Assembly: GCF_003952665.1 (NCBI RefSeq)
Contig: NZ_CP017946.1
Location: forward strand, 5,227,001 to 5,291,000
Direction: 5' to 3'
Length of the DNA: 64,000 nucleotides
DNA from: Bosea sp. Tri-49
Lineage (GTDB): Bacteria; Pseudomonadota; Alphaproteobacteria; Rhizobiales; Beijerinckiaceae
Positions within the stretch are counted from its first letter, which is position 1; every line of letters begins with the position of its first letter. The notes beneath the pieces are model-generated. The model saw only the letters and a list, made by a program, of their open reading frames with translations, was not told the DNA's origin and searched no databases. The position numbers and the translations under genes are program-made. Below are positions 24,966 to 33,981 of this stretch, piece by piece.

Positions 24966-26057
24966 TCAGGAGATTGTCGAAAAAAATGCCCCCCCGTTGT
25001 GGTTTGCCCCGACAAGGTTCGGATGGCTCCACATGGATGCGAAGATAGCGTGCAGGTCTGGGGTTTCGCCGATAAAATAAGCGGCGAAATCAGGCTTTAG
25101 CTTGTCGCCAGCAAGCAACCAAGATGCCAAGAGATACTGTTCATTGAAATACCATTCCAGCCATGCGGGAGGGTAGTCGTCCGGCAAGAATATATCATGT
25201 ATTCCAAATACAGTTCCGCTTTTTAAGCGAGGGAGTATTTCATTGAAAAAGACAGTCACGTCGCTATTTTGAAACGACCGGTGACTTCCATCAAAAAATA
25301 CCATGTCTTTCGAAGTCAGAGTTTCAAAAAATGATATCGGGACTTCTTCCAGTGGCGCCCGAATGACTTCGTCGCAGATATCATCGATTTCGGCTCGCGG
25401 TTCCGGATCAATTGATATGAGTTGCGTATCGAGGCGATGGTCGCGGATCGCGCGCCTGGCAAACTTCGTAGAAAAACCTGAACCGATCTCGATCAGGCGT
25501 TCCGGCTTGTGAAGCGCTATCATTCCGTAAAGCGCCATCGCGTCCAGGGCGGGGAAAGCTGGATTGACCCAATTCGGCTCGCTTGCATCTGCGATGGGAT
25601 CGCTGGGAATGGTCAGCATCGGCTCCAGTAAAGGCAGTATCATACGCATCTGCGAAGCAAAATGATCCGAGCAAGCCGTCAGCCGGGCCAGCATAAGTGC
25701 CTCAGGTGGCTGACCATGGCCATGTCGCACCTTTGGGGTAACAGGAAAGTCCAGCTCGATCAGCTGACGGCGATTCTTTAGATATAGCCAATGCGCGTTG
25801 CGGTTGATCTCTTCCGCCGAGAGCTCAGGCCTTGATGTCAGTGCACCTAGCGCTGGGCGCACTTCGTCATCAATCCCCGCAGCTGCCAGCTGTTCTGGAC
25901 TCAACTGCGTACGCAACGCGCTGAGCTGGGCGGCCAGTTTGTCGGCTTCACGCCTCGCGGCCATCCGCCCCGCCTCCGCCTGTAGGGCAAAATCATGCAG
26001 GCGACGAAGTGGCGGGAAGAGGCGAGCGGTCCCGCGGGCAAGCTGGCGCAATACCAT
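24966..26057 (-). CDS. Class I SAM-dependent methyltransferase-like protein
   Basis: About 363 residues from ATG 26057; the frame extends to a GTG at 26153 without better support, so the start is uncertain. Residues ~20-70 are a charged helix (ALQAEAGRMAARREADKLAA). The Rossmann part has RLIEIGSGFSTKFARRAI (SAM loop), QLISIDPEPRAEID, and KDMVFFDGSHRSFQNSDV, then GIHDIFLPDDYP. The overall form matches Methyltransf_24-like enzymes found in glycan clusters. The coding DNA is more AT-rich than the neighbours, suggesting recent acquisition. Target likely a sugar or glycolipid. Confidence 0.75.
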   Translation of the reverse strand: MVLRQLARGTARLFPPLRRLHDFALQAEAGRMAARREADKLAAQLSALRTQLSPEQLAAAGIDDEVRPALGALTSRPELSAEEINRNAHWLYLKNRRQLIELDFPVTPKVRHGHGQPPEALMLARLTACSDHFASQMRMILPLLEPMLTIPSDPIADASEPNWVNPAFPALDAMALYGMIALHKPERLIEIGSGFSTKFARRAIRDHRLDTQLISIDPEPRAEIDDICDEVIRAPLEEVPISFFETLTSKDMVFFDGSHRSFQNSDVTVFFNEILPRLKSGTVFGIHDIFLPDDYPPAWLEWYFNEQYLLASWLLAGDKLKPDFAAYFIGETPDLHAIFASMWSHPNLVGANHNGGAFFSTIS

Positions 26058-26388
26058 CACGATTACTCGTATCCCATTTATCGAGGGTTGAAGCGTGGCT
26101 GCTATATACAGGAGAAGCTCGAGTTTCGTCTCTTTGAAGGGCGAGAGTTTCACAAGGATGGATCGAAACGCAAGGACGTTGCCATTCTGCTCAGATGCGG
26201 GTTGATCTGGGCCTGGCGTGGATGTTGAGCCTAGGATGTCGCCAACAAGCCCAAACAGCTCAGATCATTCGCAGCCAGATATGACAACTTGCCAGTCAAA
26301 CGCATAAGTCTGCAAAGTTCGCCGCTATCGCCGTTTAATCCCGCTCATAAATATCGCGACACCCCCGGAGACGCGGCGCCTCCCATCG

Positions 26389-27657
26389 TCAGGTGGCGTC
26401 ATATCGAATTTGTGAGTCTGCTCCTGACAGGCCAACGTCGTAGCCCAGAAACTGGCGTACTGCGCGTTCCATCTGCGGCAGCGTGAAATCGGCAAGAAAC
26501 GCGCGCCTCGCTGCGAGCGCTGTCGTCTCGTATAGCTCGCTATCTTCGACCAGATGGGCAAGGCCGTTATAGACCGCCGCCGGATAGGGATCGCGGCACA
26601 GATAGGCTGCGGCGCGCTCCTGCAGATAGGTGTACGGCGCTGAGTAGGATGGGCCGTGGAACAGAATCGGCCGCCCCGCCGCCAGATAGGTGGGCACCTT
26701 GGACGGGAAGCTGAGGCGCGAGACCTCTGCCATCCTTTCCGCGAACGGATAAGGGCAATAGGCAATGTCGCAATGCCGGGCGATCGTCCGGATCACTTCG
26801 GGTTGATCCATCCAGCCCATGAATTTGAGATGCCCATCGGGAATGTCGGTTGGCGGCCGCTCATGGCCGAAGGTCATCAGGACGACCTTGCGTTGCCCCA
26901 CTCGCCATTTCGCAAGATTAAGGGCTATTACGAGCTTTTCCCATTCCTCGCTGGCATAGAACTGGCCGACCATGCCGATGACGACGCTGTCGTTGCTGAC
27001 AAGCTTCGGCGGCGGCGCTTGCGCGAGCTCGGGATCGATCGAGGCGATGACCGCCGTCGAGGGAACGCCATATCGCTCCTCATAATGCTGCGCCATCGGC
27101 ACCGATGCTGCCGCGCAACTGGCAGCCTGACGCAATGTGCGATCGAATAGGGCAAGGTCGAGCCGGCGATTGATAGGATCGACCCCGTGAGCGTCGAGCC
27201 ACCAGCGCAAAGGGTCCCAGACGTGAACGCGCAGCGGCACCCCGAGCCCGCGTGCCACTGGCGCAGCGATGCGGACCATCGTCTGCCCCTGCAGGATCGC
27301 CCATAGATCGGTCGCACCGACCGCCCGGCCATAAGCTATCGCCTGACGGATGAGGCCGCGGGGCAGCGCCATGCGCTTGACCGCCTCGATCGCCGCCGCA
27401 CCGGCTCTCCCCACCCTGATGCCGTAGACGGTGCGATGCTGCAATTCGGTGGGCTTGCGGACCACCTTCATCTCGATGCCGGCAAGATCGTCATAGAGCT
27501 TGGGCTCAAGATACGGATTCATGACGCAGAAGATCGCAAGCTCGTCCTTCGGAACGAACCGACACATCTGCGCCGTCACGATCCCGGCAGTCAAATTGCT
27601 GCATGGGGGGATGTCGGTCAGGAGAAGGATGCGCCTCCTTGGCGCCTCGCGCGTCAT
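26389..27657 (-). CDS. Glycosyltransferase (GT-B fold)
   Basis: 422 residues. It starts RRRILLLTDIPPCSNLTAGI, with a donor-side domain containing SVVIGMVGQFYASEEWEKLV and HLKFMGWMDQPEVIRTIARH. CDIAYCPYPF and SFPSKVPTYLAAGRPILFHG stand where the EX7E region sits in GT4. It is the last of four glycosyltransferase genes in a minus-strand run, overlapping the previous gene by 4 bp (ATGA at 27654-27657). Specificity unknown. Confidence 0.85.
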   Translation of the reverse strand: MTREAPRRRILLLTDIPPCSNLTAGIVTAQMCRFVPKDELAIFCVMNPYLEPKLYDDLAGIEMKVVRKPTELQHRTVYGIRVGRAGAAAIEAVKRMALPRGLIRQAIAYGRAVGATDLWAILQGQTMVRIAAPVARGLGVPLRVHVWDPLRWWLDAHGVDPINRRLDLALFDRTLRQAASCAAASVPMAQHYEERYGVPSTAVIASIDPELAQAPPPKLVSNDSVVIGMVGQFYASEEWEKLVIALNLAKWRVGQRKVVLMTFGHERPPTDIPDGHLKFMGWMDQPEVIRTIARHCDIAYCPYPFAERMAEVSRLSFPSKVPTYLAAGRPILFHGPSYSAPYTYLQERAAAYLCRDPYPAAVYNGLAHLVEDSELYETTALAARRAFLADFTLPQMERAVRQFLGYDVGLSGADSQIRYDAT

Positions 27658-28877
27658 CCCTGGGCTACCTTTCGATAAAGAGCCGCCATCCTGCGCGCAA
27701 AATCGACGTCGCTGTAACGAGCCTCCGCCCAGAGCCTGCCCGCCGCGCCGCGCTGCTGGCGCTCTTCGGGAGACCGGACGAGGCGTTCGATCGCCGCTGA
27801 CAGGGAGGCGGCATCGCGCATCGGGGTAGCGATCGCAATATCCGGCGCTCCGGCAACTTCGGGCAGCGCAGTGCCCTCGAAAACGATGATCGGCTTGGCA
27901 AAGGCGAGCGCCTCGATCGCCATCATGCCGAAGGCCTCGGCCGTCGAAGGCATCAGGAAAATATCCGTGGCAGCGAAGGTATCCATGATGGTCGCGCCGT
28001 CATTGACCCAGCCGAGATCGATGATCTGATGGCGCCCGATGAATTCGTTGAGGTGCCCTTTTCCATGGGTCGTCAGAATGGTCAGAGGGACGCCCGTGTC
28101 GGGTAGCTGGCGCAGGGCTTCGACGACATATTCGAACCCCTTGAACGGGCTGTCGGCAAAAGCACGCACGCCGAGTACCACCCTGCCTGGCAGCACTCCC
28201 AGACGGGATCGCGCCGGCTGCGGATCGACCGGACGGAAGCGTGTCAGATCGATGCCGAAGGGAATGACCTCGATATTTTGACCCGCGGCGATCGGGGACC
28301 GCGCAGCCATGTCGCGCATGTGGCGGGAGGCGACCACGATCTGCGCGCGGCTTTTGGCGACGATGCGCTTCTTCCAGGCGAACTGCTCGGCCGTGCGGTC
28401 CTTGCGCATCGGGAAGGTCAGGTCGAGCGAGGGACACGACCCGCACCCCTCCAGCCACCGCTGACATTCCAGGGAATAGATGCAATGCCCCGTCATGGGC
28501 CAGGGATCGTGCCAGGTCCACACGCTCGGCTTGCCGCGGGTCAGCCAAGGCAGGGCGTCCAAGCTGAAATAGCCGTCATGAATGATGTGGAAATGGACCA
28601 GATCGGCCATGCGATAGGCTTCCGACAACGCCAGCGCGTAAGCCTGCCATTGCAGCCGCGAATGGATCGAGAGTTTCGCTTCGATCCGATTGATGACCCT
28701 GTTGGCCAGGCGCGCGCCAGGCAGGTCGAAGAAGAGCTGGGAATCGGGGCTGTCGCTGAGCTTGCTCCACACGAGATGCGTGGACTCGATGCCATCCGCG
28801 GCGAGCAGATGGCGAATGTCGAAATTATTGAAACGACTACCGATGATGTCGCTTGCGTTGATCTGAAGAACTTTCAG
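27654..28877 (-). CDS. Glycosyltransferase family 4, probable CTG start
   Basis: 407 residues if started at CTG 28877. The first ATG/GTG/TTG in frame is GTG 28772, but the sequence before it (KVLQINASDIIGSRFNN) is clearly the first beta strand and loop of a GT4 enzyme, so starting there would remove it. The upstream stop (TGA, 28876-28874) forms CTGA with this CTG, the same 4-bp overlap seen as ATGA elsewhere in the operon. GGGAG lies nine bases upstream. Other motifs: WTWHDPWPMTGHCIY, VIPFGIDLTRF, VRAFADSPFKGFEYV and PSTAEAFGMMAIEALAFAKP (EX7E). A Cys-rich loop (ECQRWLEGCGSCPSL) is typical of one GT4 subgroup. Confidence 0.85.
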   Translation of the reverse strand: MKVLQINASDIIGSRFNNFDIRHLLAADGIESTHLVWSKLSDSPDSQLFFDLPGARLANRVINRIEAKLSIHSRLQWQAYALALSEAYRMADLVHFHIIHDGYFSLDALPWLTRGKPSVWTWHDPWPMTGHCIYSLECQRWLEGCGSCPSLDLTFPMRKDRTAEQFAWKKRIVAKSRAQIVVASRHMRDMAARSPIAAGQNIEVIPFGIDLTRFRPVDPQPARSRLGVLPGRVVLGVRAFADSPFKGFEYVVEALRQLPDTGVPLTILTTHGKGHLNEFIGRHQIIDLGWVNDGATIMDTFAATDIFLMPSTAEAFGMMAIEALAFAKPIIVFEGTALPEVAGAPDIAIATPMRDAASLSAAIERLVRSPEERQQRGAAGRLWAEARYSDVDFARRMAALYRKVAQG

Positions 28878-30274
28878 CGTCGTTCACTCCCATCGCGGAA
28901 CGGCACGCCGAGCGCTTGACGATAGAAATCCTGAATGGCCGGTTTCATGACCGACTGATCGAGGCGGGACCGGATGATCTCAAGATTGCGCGGCGCCGCG
29001 TCGTCGACCAGGGTGTCGTCCGTTAGCGCGCGTTCGAACCGCGCGCAGATCTCCTCGAAATCATCGGGAGAGACGGCGAAGCCGGTCTCTCCCTGCACGA
29101 ACCATTCCTCGCAACACGACGTGTTGGTCTGAATCGGAAAGGCTCCCATCAGCATCGCCTCGAGTATCGAGGTCGAGATTCCATCGGAAATGCTGACTGC
29201 CAAATAGGCGCGCGCCCGTCCGAAGCATTCCAAAATCTCGTCATGGGTGGCGAGATCGATGACGCGGATGTTGAGGACACCAGCGGCCTTCAATTCGAGC
29301 GCGCGGGCTCGGGGACGAGCGCCGACTGAAAACATGACGATCTCATAGTCTTTCAAGCGGTCAGCGAAACGCTCAAGCACGGCAAGGGAGACCATGGCAC
29401 GGCCGGCAAAATGATCGTAACCCTTGACCATGATGAGCTTGCGCCGTGATGGCGGAGCTTCGCCGCGCAAGCGTTGGGCAGTATCGACGTCGATGCCGCC
29501 TGAATTGGCCAGAACCGGCAATTCGGGGCCTCGATAACCAAAGCTCCGTCCGAGCGCGAGATCGCGGCGACATTCGCAAGAATAGAGGTCGATCGCCTCG
29601 CATACTCGCCGAATTTGACGCGCATGCGCTTCGTCGCGGCCGAAGTAATAGATATCACTGCCCCAATTCGTCGCCAGCCAGCGCGGGAAGCCACGCGACA
29701 GATTTTCCGCAAGCATGAGATCGCGCGCTGCCAGTACGAGGTAGGCGTTGTGCTGGAATTCCAGCGAGTGGATGAGGTCCGGCTGCACATCGGCGATCAC
29801 TTCGGCCAGCATCTGCGGGCCATGAAGCGCCGTGATTGTTTCCGCGCTTTCGTCGGGGCGGCCGAGCCGCACCCGCGCCTGCGGATCGTCGCCATCGAAC
29901 GGAACGGGACGAATGCGAACAGGATCTCCAGCACGCGGCGGAGGCTGCGGCGCGGGCGGCGTCGCCGCACGGTGAGCGAGTTTCTCCCGCAGCAGGCGGA
30001 TCGCGTCCGACGGATCCTTGAGTGCATGTCGCAGAAAGCGCGCCGCCCGCCTGCCGGGCGAGACCCGTGGCGCAGCGACAACGGGCGACGCCGGCGTCGG
30101 CACGTGGAATGTCAGACCGCGGATGTAAGCGTGTGGAGGCGCGGGGTCGACCGGATACAAATGCAGGTCGAAGCCCGCGTCGAGAAGAGCCTCGATCCAA
30201 CGCGCCGTATGCACGGAATGATGCATCGCCACGAACAGGATGCGAGGGCGTCTTCCATCCAACACAGGCCCCAT
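28874..30274 (-). CDS. Glycosyltransferase family 4-like protein
   Basis: 466 residues from ATG 30274, one base after the stop of the upstream glycosyltransferase. The start RPRILFVAMHHSVHTARWIE gives the N-terminal strand, and residues ~75-150 form a Pro/Ala/Arg-rich insert. The C-terminal domain includes KLIMVKGYDHFAGRAMV, VMFSVGARPR and VSISDGISTSILEAMLMGAF, corresponding to the donor-binding EX7E area. The interior GWxATNWGSDIYYFGRD motif is common in GT4 enzymes with a long central loop. It is part of a four-gene coupled run. Confidence 0.82.
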   Translation of the reverse strand: MGPVLDGRRPRILFVAMHHSVHTARWIEALLDAGFDLHLYPVDPAPPHAYIRGLTFHVPTPASPVVAAPRVSPGRRAARFLRHALKDPSDAIRLLREKLAHRAATPPAPQPPPRAGDPVRIRPVPFDGDDPQARVRLGRPDESAETITALHGPQMLAEVIADVQPDLIHSLEFQHNAYLVLAARDLMLAENLSRGFPRWLATNWGSDIYYFGRDEAHARQIRRVCEAIDLYSCECRRDLALGRSFGYRGPELPVLANSGGIDVDTAQRLRGEAPPSRRKLIMVKGYDHFAGRAMVSLAVLERFADRLKDYEIVMFSVGARPRARALELKAAGVLNIRVIDLATHDEILECFGRARAYLAVSISDGISTSILEAMLMGAFPIQTNTSCCEEWFVQGETGFAVSPDDFEEICARFERALTDDTLVDDAAPRNLEIIRSRLDQSVMKPAIQDFYRQALGVPFRDGSERR

Positions 30275-30275
30275 C

Positions 30276-31484
30276 TTACCCAACCTCTGCGAGCGCAGCC
30301 GAAAAAGCTGCGCGGGCGCGATCGACGCCAAATTCTGTCGCCGCGGCCCGTGCGTTGGCGACGAGATTGGCCCGCAATGTCGCATCCTCGCTCAACCGGG
30401 TCAGGGCCTGGGCGAGCGCATCAATGTCCGGCTGGTCGACCACCAGCCCTGCCTCACGGGCCGTGAAAAACGACGAGACAAATGACCCGCGCGGTGCGTG
30501 AACGATAACAGGTCGTCCCGAAGCAAGATATTCCGCGACCTTGGCGGGTGCTGACGAGCGTACGACTTCAGGGATCGGAGATTCGAAAGCAAGAGGTAAG
30601 AACAAAATGTCGGCCTCGCGCTGGCGCAGCAGTGCCTGCTCCTGCGGCAGGTGGTCGAAACGGTGGACGAAGGGGCCGATAAGACCGTTGTCGCGAACCT
30701 GCGTCTCGCTCTGCGCCGTGTAGACATGAAGATGGAAGCGTCCCCCGGTTCGCTCCAGCGCAGCGACCAAATTCCGGAAGGCGCTAGCCTGTGCGCTATA
30801 CACCGAACCAGTATACAGCACTATCCAGGGAGCTTGGGCGGTTGGCGGAGGGTTTGCATGCCGCGCCTCGCCAGCGACCATATCACCGGGCTCGATCTGT
30901 GCCAAATCGGCGGGATTACGAACGATGGCGATGGAAGCGCCGGGAACGCGAGCGCGTACGTCCTCGGCCAGCACCTCATTGGGGACAATCACCTTTGCGG
31001 CGCGTGCTGCCCACCGCTTCTCCCAGAACCGCGCTAGTGAGCGATAGACACCCTTCTCCCACTGGTAGACAGGATCATCGAACAAATAGGCGACGAAGGG
31101 TAGCTTTAGGCGTTTTGCGGCGATAGCCGCGGCCGGAAGATCGAAGGGGTTGCCGCTGCATCCCACAACCACCTGTACCGGATGTTCCTTGACGGCACTT
31201 GCGATTTCGGTTGCGCGCGTCAGGACGTCTCGCACTAGCCCGGCATAATTGTTGAAGCGCTGGATATGTTCGTTCCCGAGCGTTCGGACCATCTGGAATC
31301 TCGGTGCAGACAACGGAACGTAGTGGCCAAATTTTCTTTCGCCAGAATCAAGTGCTTGTAATTGGTCGGATAGAAAAACATGACAACGTTCGTCGCGTTC
31401 TTGTGCTAAAAGTAAGCTCAAAACTCGCGCTTGACCGCTAGCGGAGGGTGGTGCAGCAGTTGTGACGATGGCCAGGCGATTCAT
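30276..31484 (-). CDS. Glycosyltransferase (GT-B fold)
   Basis: 402 residues from ATG 31484. The N-terminal part, NRLAIVTTAAPPSASGQARV, shows the GxA-rich acceptor loop. VVGCSGNPFDLPAAAIAAKR and LPFVAYLFDDPVYQWEKGVY follow. The C-terminal domain has WIVLYTGSVYSAQASAFRNL and KVAEYLASGRPVIVHAPRGS. It is the first gene of the minus-strand glycosyltransferase run, and a 187-bp AT-richer gap precedes it, probably containing its promoter. Confidence 0.83.
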   Translation of the reverse strand: MNRLAIVTTAAPPSASGQARVLSLLLAQERDERCHVFLSDQLQALDSGERKFGHYVPLSAPRFQMVRTLGNEHIQRFNNYAGLVRDVLTRATEIASAVKEHPVQVVVGCSGNPFDLPAAAIAAKRLKLPFVAYLFDDPVYQWEKGVYRSLARFWEKRWAARAAKVIVPNEVLAEDVRARVPGASIAIVRNPADLAQIEPGDMVAGEARHANPPPTAQAPWIVLYTGSVYSAQASAFRNLVAALERTGGRFHLHVYTAQSETQVRDNGLIGPFVHRFDHLPQEQALLRQREADILFLPLAFESPIPEVVRSSAPAKVAEYLASGRPVIVHAPRGSFVSSFFTAREAGLVVDQPDIDALAQALTRLSEDATLRANLVANARAAATEFGVDRARAAFSAALAEVG

Positions 31485-31671
31485 GTACTGCCTAATACGT
31501 GCTGGGAAGGCAAAGTAACCAACTCCGGTTAACCGAGCGCATAGCACCAGCCTACCTGCGCCGTCAATGATTCCTGCCCAGCCGAGGAAGGGTGTCTAAG
31601 AATGCTCTTGCAAATAATGCCCCACACAGCAGGAGTATTCTAATCCGCGTTGGTCACGGTTTCGTTTCAAT

Positions 31672-33012
31672 TTAGGCTTTTACGATCGTATTGCTAGTAA
31701 ACCCTGCTCTGGCACAGGCGTTTCGAGTGTCGACTATCAGTTTAGCGCTTTCCACCAGAGCTCGGTAGTCGACCGCATCATGATCTGTTGCAATCAGTAT
31801 GGCATCATAACTCGCTATGATGTTGGCTGTCAGTGGAATCGAGGCGCGTCCAGCAAGATTGCCATGCTTGCGGGTTGGAGGTAGTTCCGGAACATGCGGG
31901 TCATGGTAGTCGGCTTGCGCGCCTCGCTTTTCCAAGAGCTCAATGAGCTTCAACGAAGGGCTTTCGCGGGTGTCTTCGATATTCTTTTTGTAGGCGATAC
32001 CCAGCACAAGAATACGCGCCCCGCTTAGTCCACGGCCCTGCTGCCGGTCCAGCGCCTCCGCGACGCGGTCGACCACCCAATGCGGCATCGCCGTGTTGAT
32101 CTCGCCGGCGAGCTCGATGAAACGGGTGGTGACGTCGAACTCGCGCGCCTTCCAGGTCAGGTAGAACGGGTCGATCGGGATGCAGTGGCCGCCGAGGCCT
32201 GGGCCCGGATAGAATGGCATGAAGCCGAAGGGCTTGGTCTTGGCGGCATCGATCACCTCCCAGACGTCGATGCCCATGGCGGCGTAGACGGTCTTCAATT
32301 CGTTGACGAGGGCGATGTTGACGGCGCGGAAGATGTTCTCGGTCAGCTTTACCGCTTCCGCAGTCGCGGTAGAGGAGACTGGCACGGCCTTGACGACGAG
32401 CGCGCCGTAGAGGGCGAGGGCCATGGCGAGCGCATCCGCCCCGTCGCCGCCGACGACCTTTGGGATCGTCGAGGTGCCGAAGTCCGGATTGCCCGGATCC
32501 TCGCGCTCCGGCGAGAAGGCGAGGAAGAATTCCTCGCCACTTGTCAGCCTGCTCGCCCTTTCCAGGATAGGCCGCATCACCCCGTCGGTGGTGCCGGGGT
32601 AGGTCGTCGATTCGAGCACGACGAGCTGGCCTTTGCGCAACCGGGTGCTGATCTCCTCCGTGGTCTTGACCACATAGGAGAGGTCTGGCTCGCGATGTTT
32701 TGTCAGTGGCGTCGGCACGGCGATCAGCAGTGCGTCGGGCTCGGCCATGCGGTCGAAGTCGGTGGTCGCGACGAAGCTGCCGGCCCTGGCGCCCTCGGCG
32801 ATCAGGTCTAGCGGGATGTGCTTGATCGCGCTGCGGCCGGCATTGAGATCGTCGACGCGCTTTTGGTCGATGTCGAAGCCGATGACCTTGATGCCCTTGT
32901 GCAGCGCCGCGAGTGCGAGCGGGATGCCGACATAGCCGAGGCCGACGATACCGACCACGATGGAGCGGTCGTTGGCGCGTTCGATGAATCGCTGTGCGGC
33001 TGGCGAGGTCAC
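31672..33012 (-). CDS. UDP-N-acetylhexosamine 6-dehydrogenase (WbpA/WecC-like)
   Basis: 446 residues, complete UDP-sugar dehydrogenase. GIVGLGYVGIPLALAA at 21-36 binds NAD; LIAVPTPLTKHREPDLSYV and LESTTYPGTTD follow. The catalytic Cys277 is in GGHCIPIDPFYL. The C-terminal UDP-binding domain includes VLGIAYKKNIEDTRESPSLK. The motif set matches enzymes acting on UDP-GlcNAc or UDP-ManNAc rather than UDP-glucose. It makes a UDP-HexNAc uronic acid for the polysaccharide. The last ~110 codons (31.7-32.0 kb) are less GC-rich than the rest. Confidence 0.9.
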   Translation of the reverse strand: MTSPAAQRFIERANDRSIVVGIVGLGYVGIPLALAALHKGIKVIGFDIDQKRVDDLNAGRSAIKHIPLDLIAEGARAGSFVATTDFDRMAEPDALLIAVPTPLTKHREPDLSYVVKTTEEISTRLRKGQLVVLESTTYPGTTDGVMRPILERASRLTSGEEFFLAFSPEREDPGNPDFGTSTIPKVVGGDGADALAMALALYGALVVKAVPVSSTATAEAVKLTENIFRAVNIALVNELKTVYAAMGIDVWEVIDAAKTKPFGFMPFYPGPGLGGHCIPIDPFYLTWKAREFDVTTRFIELAGEINTAMPHWVVDRVAEALDRQQGRGLSGARILVLGIAYKKNIEDTRESPSLKLIELLEKRGAQADYHDPHVPELPPTRKHGNLAGRASIPLTANIIASYDAILIATDHDAVDYRALVESAKLIVDTRNACARAGFTSNTIVKA

Positions 33013-33165
33013 AGTGCATCCCGGAATTGCGGCAAGATCGGCCGCTGGCCTGCCTTGGGCGTGCTTCTTCCAGAGTTGCTAAACCAGGTCAACATCAGCC
33101 GGGGCATTCGCGACATGGCCCTGCTCTGCATCCAGCTGTTTTGCCAGAACGTACCGCAGCCAGTC

Positions 33166-33915
33166 TTAGTCTTTGAAAATACTCTTAAAATACCGGTTGA
33201 TCTCGCTGTGGTCGACAACCACGCCGTGGTTCCGTTCGGTCAGAATGGCGGGGTGCCAATACCAGTCGTCGAAGCCGACATTGAGCCGGTCGTAGCCGGC
33301 CTCGGCGAGCAGAAGCCGCATCTGTTCGCGCCTCGGCTCGACGAAGTTGTGCTCGATGGTGAGGAGCGCGATGCGATGATCCGCAAGGTCGATGGTCCGC
33401 AGGATATCGAGCTCTGACCCCTCCGTGTCGAGCGAGACGTAGTCGAAGCCGGTTTCGCCGAAATCGCCCATCGTCGCGATCTCGGCGAAGCTGATGGTCT
33501 CGACCTGGATCAGCCCATGCGTCGCGGCTGCCTGGGCGCGATCCTCGGCATAGCGGTCATGGCCGGCGAATTCCGCCAGCGTGCCGATCTCCTGGGAGGG
33601 GATGAAGGACAGGACCTGGCCGGACTCGCGATAGACCGCCCGCTCAAGGCACACGGCGCTGCGGTTCTCTTTCAATCGGGCGAAAAGGGCAGGGTTCGGT
33701 TCGACGCAGACGCCCTGCCAGCCATGCTCGCTTTCGAGGAAATAGCTGTTGCTGTGCAGCACACCGTCGAAGGCGCCGATCTCGGCGAAACGGCCGTCAC
33801 GTCGGCCATTGCACATGGCGAAGACCCAGCGTTCCTGCTCGATCTGCGAGTTGGTCGCCATCTCATAGGCGACCGCGGGGTCGAAGCGGCGCTCGTCCAA
33901 TTCGGATTTCGTCAT
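33166..33915 (-). CDS. FkbM family methyltransferase
   Basis: 249 residues from ATG 33915, with AAGGGCGG upstream. The frame also allows GTG 33981 directly after the stop of the next gene, but without a ribosome site. Motifs: FAEIGAFDGVLHSNSYFLES (SAM loop), GVCVEPNPALFARLKENR and FDYVSLDTEGSELDILRTID, which are the three FkbM hallmarks. It probably O-methylates a glycan or glycolipid at the edge of the polysaccharide locus. Confidence 0.88.
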   Translation of the reverse strand: MTKSELDERRFDPAVAYEMATNSQIEQERWVFAMCNGRRDGRFAEIGAFDGVLHSNSYFLESEHGWQGVCVEPNPALFARLKENRSAVCLERAVYRESGQVLSFIPSQEIGTLAEFAGHDRYAEDRAQAAATHGLIQVETISFAEIATMGDFGETGFDYVSLDTEGSELDILRTIDLADHRIALLTIEHNFVEPRREQMRLLLAEAGYDRLNVGFDDWYWHPAILTERNHGVVVDHSEINRYFKSIFKD

Positions 33916-33981
33916 TGCCGCCCTTGCGCCTGCTGCCCGGAACAAGGCTAGTCGGGCCTCGTCAGAAGCGCCAGTTGGCAC

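Noticed and set aside
24706..25080. 124-codon open frame after the TylF gene
   Set aside because: It runs into the end of the opposite methyltransferase gene and shows no protein-like pattern.
28772..28774. GTG as start of the second glycosyltransferase gene
   Set aside because: It would remove the first strand and acceptor loop of the fold and leaves no ribosome site; CTG 28877 explains both.
31672..33012. UDP-glucose dehydrogenase
   Set aside because: The motif set and PGPGLGGHCIPIDP site match UDP-HexNAc 6-dehydrogenases better.
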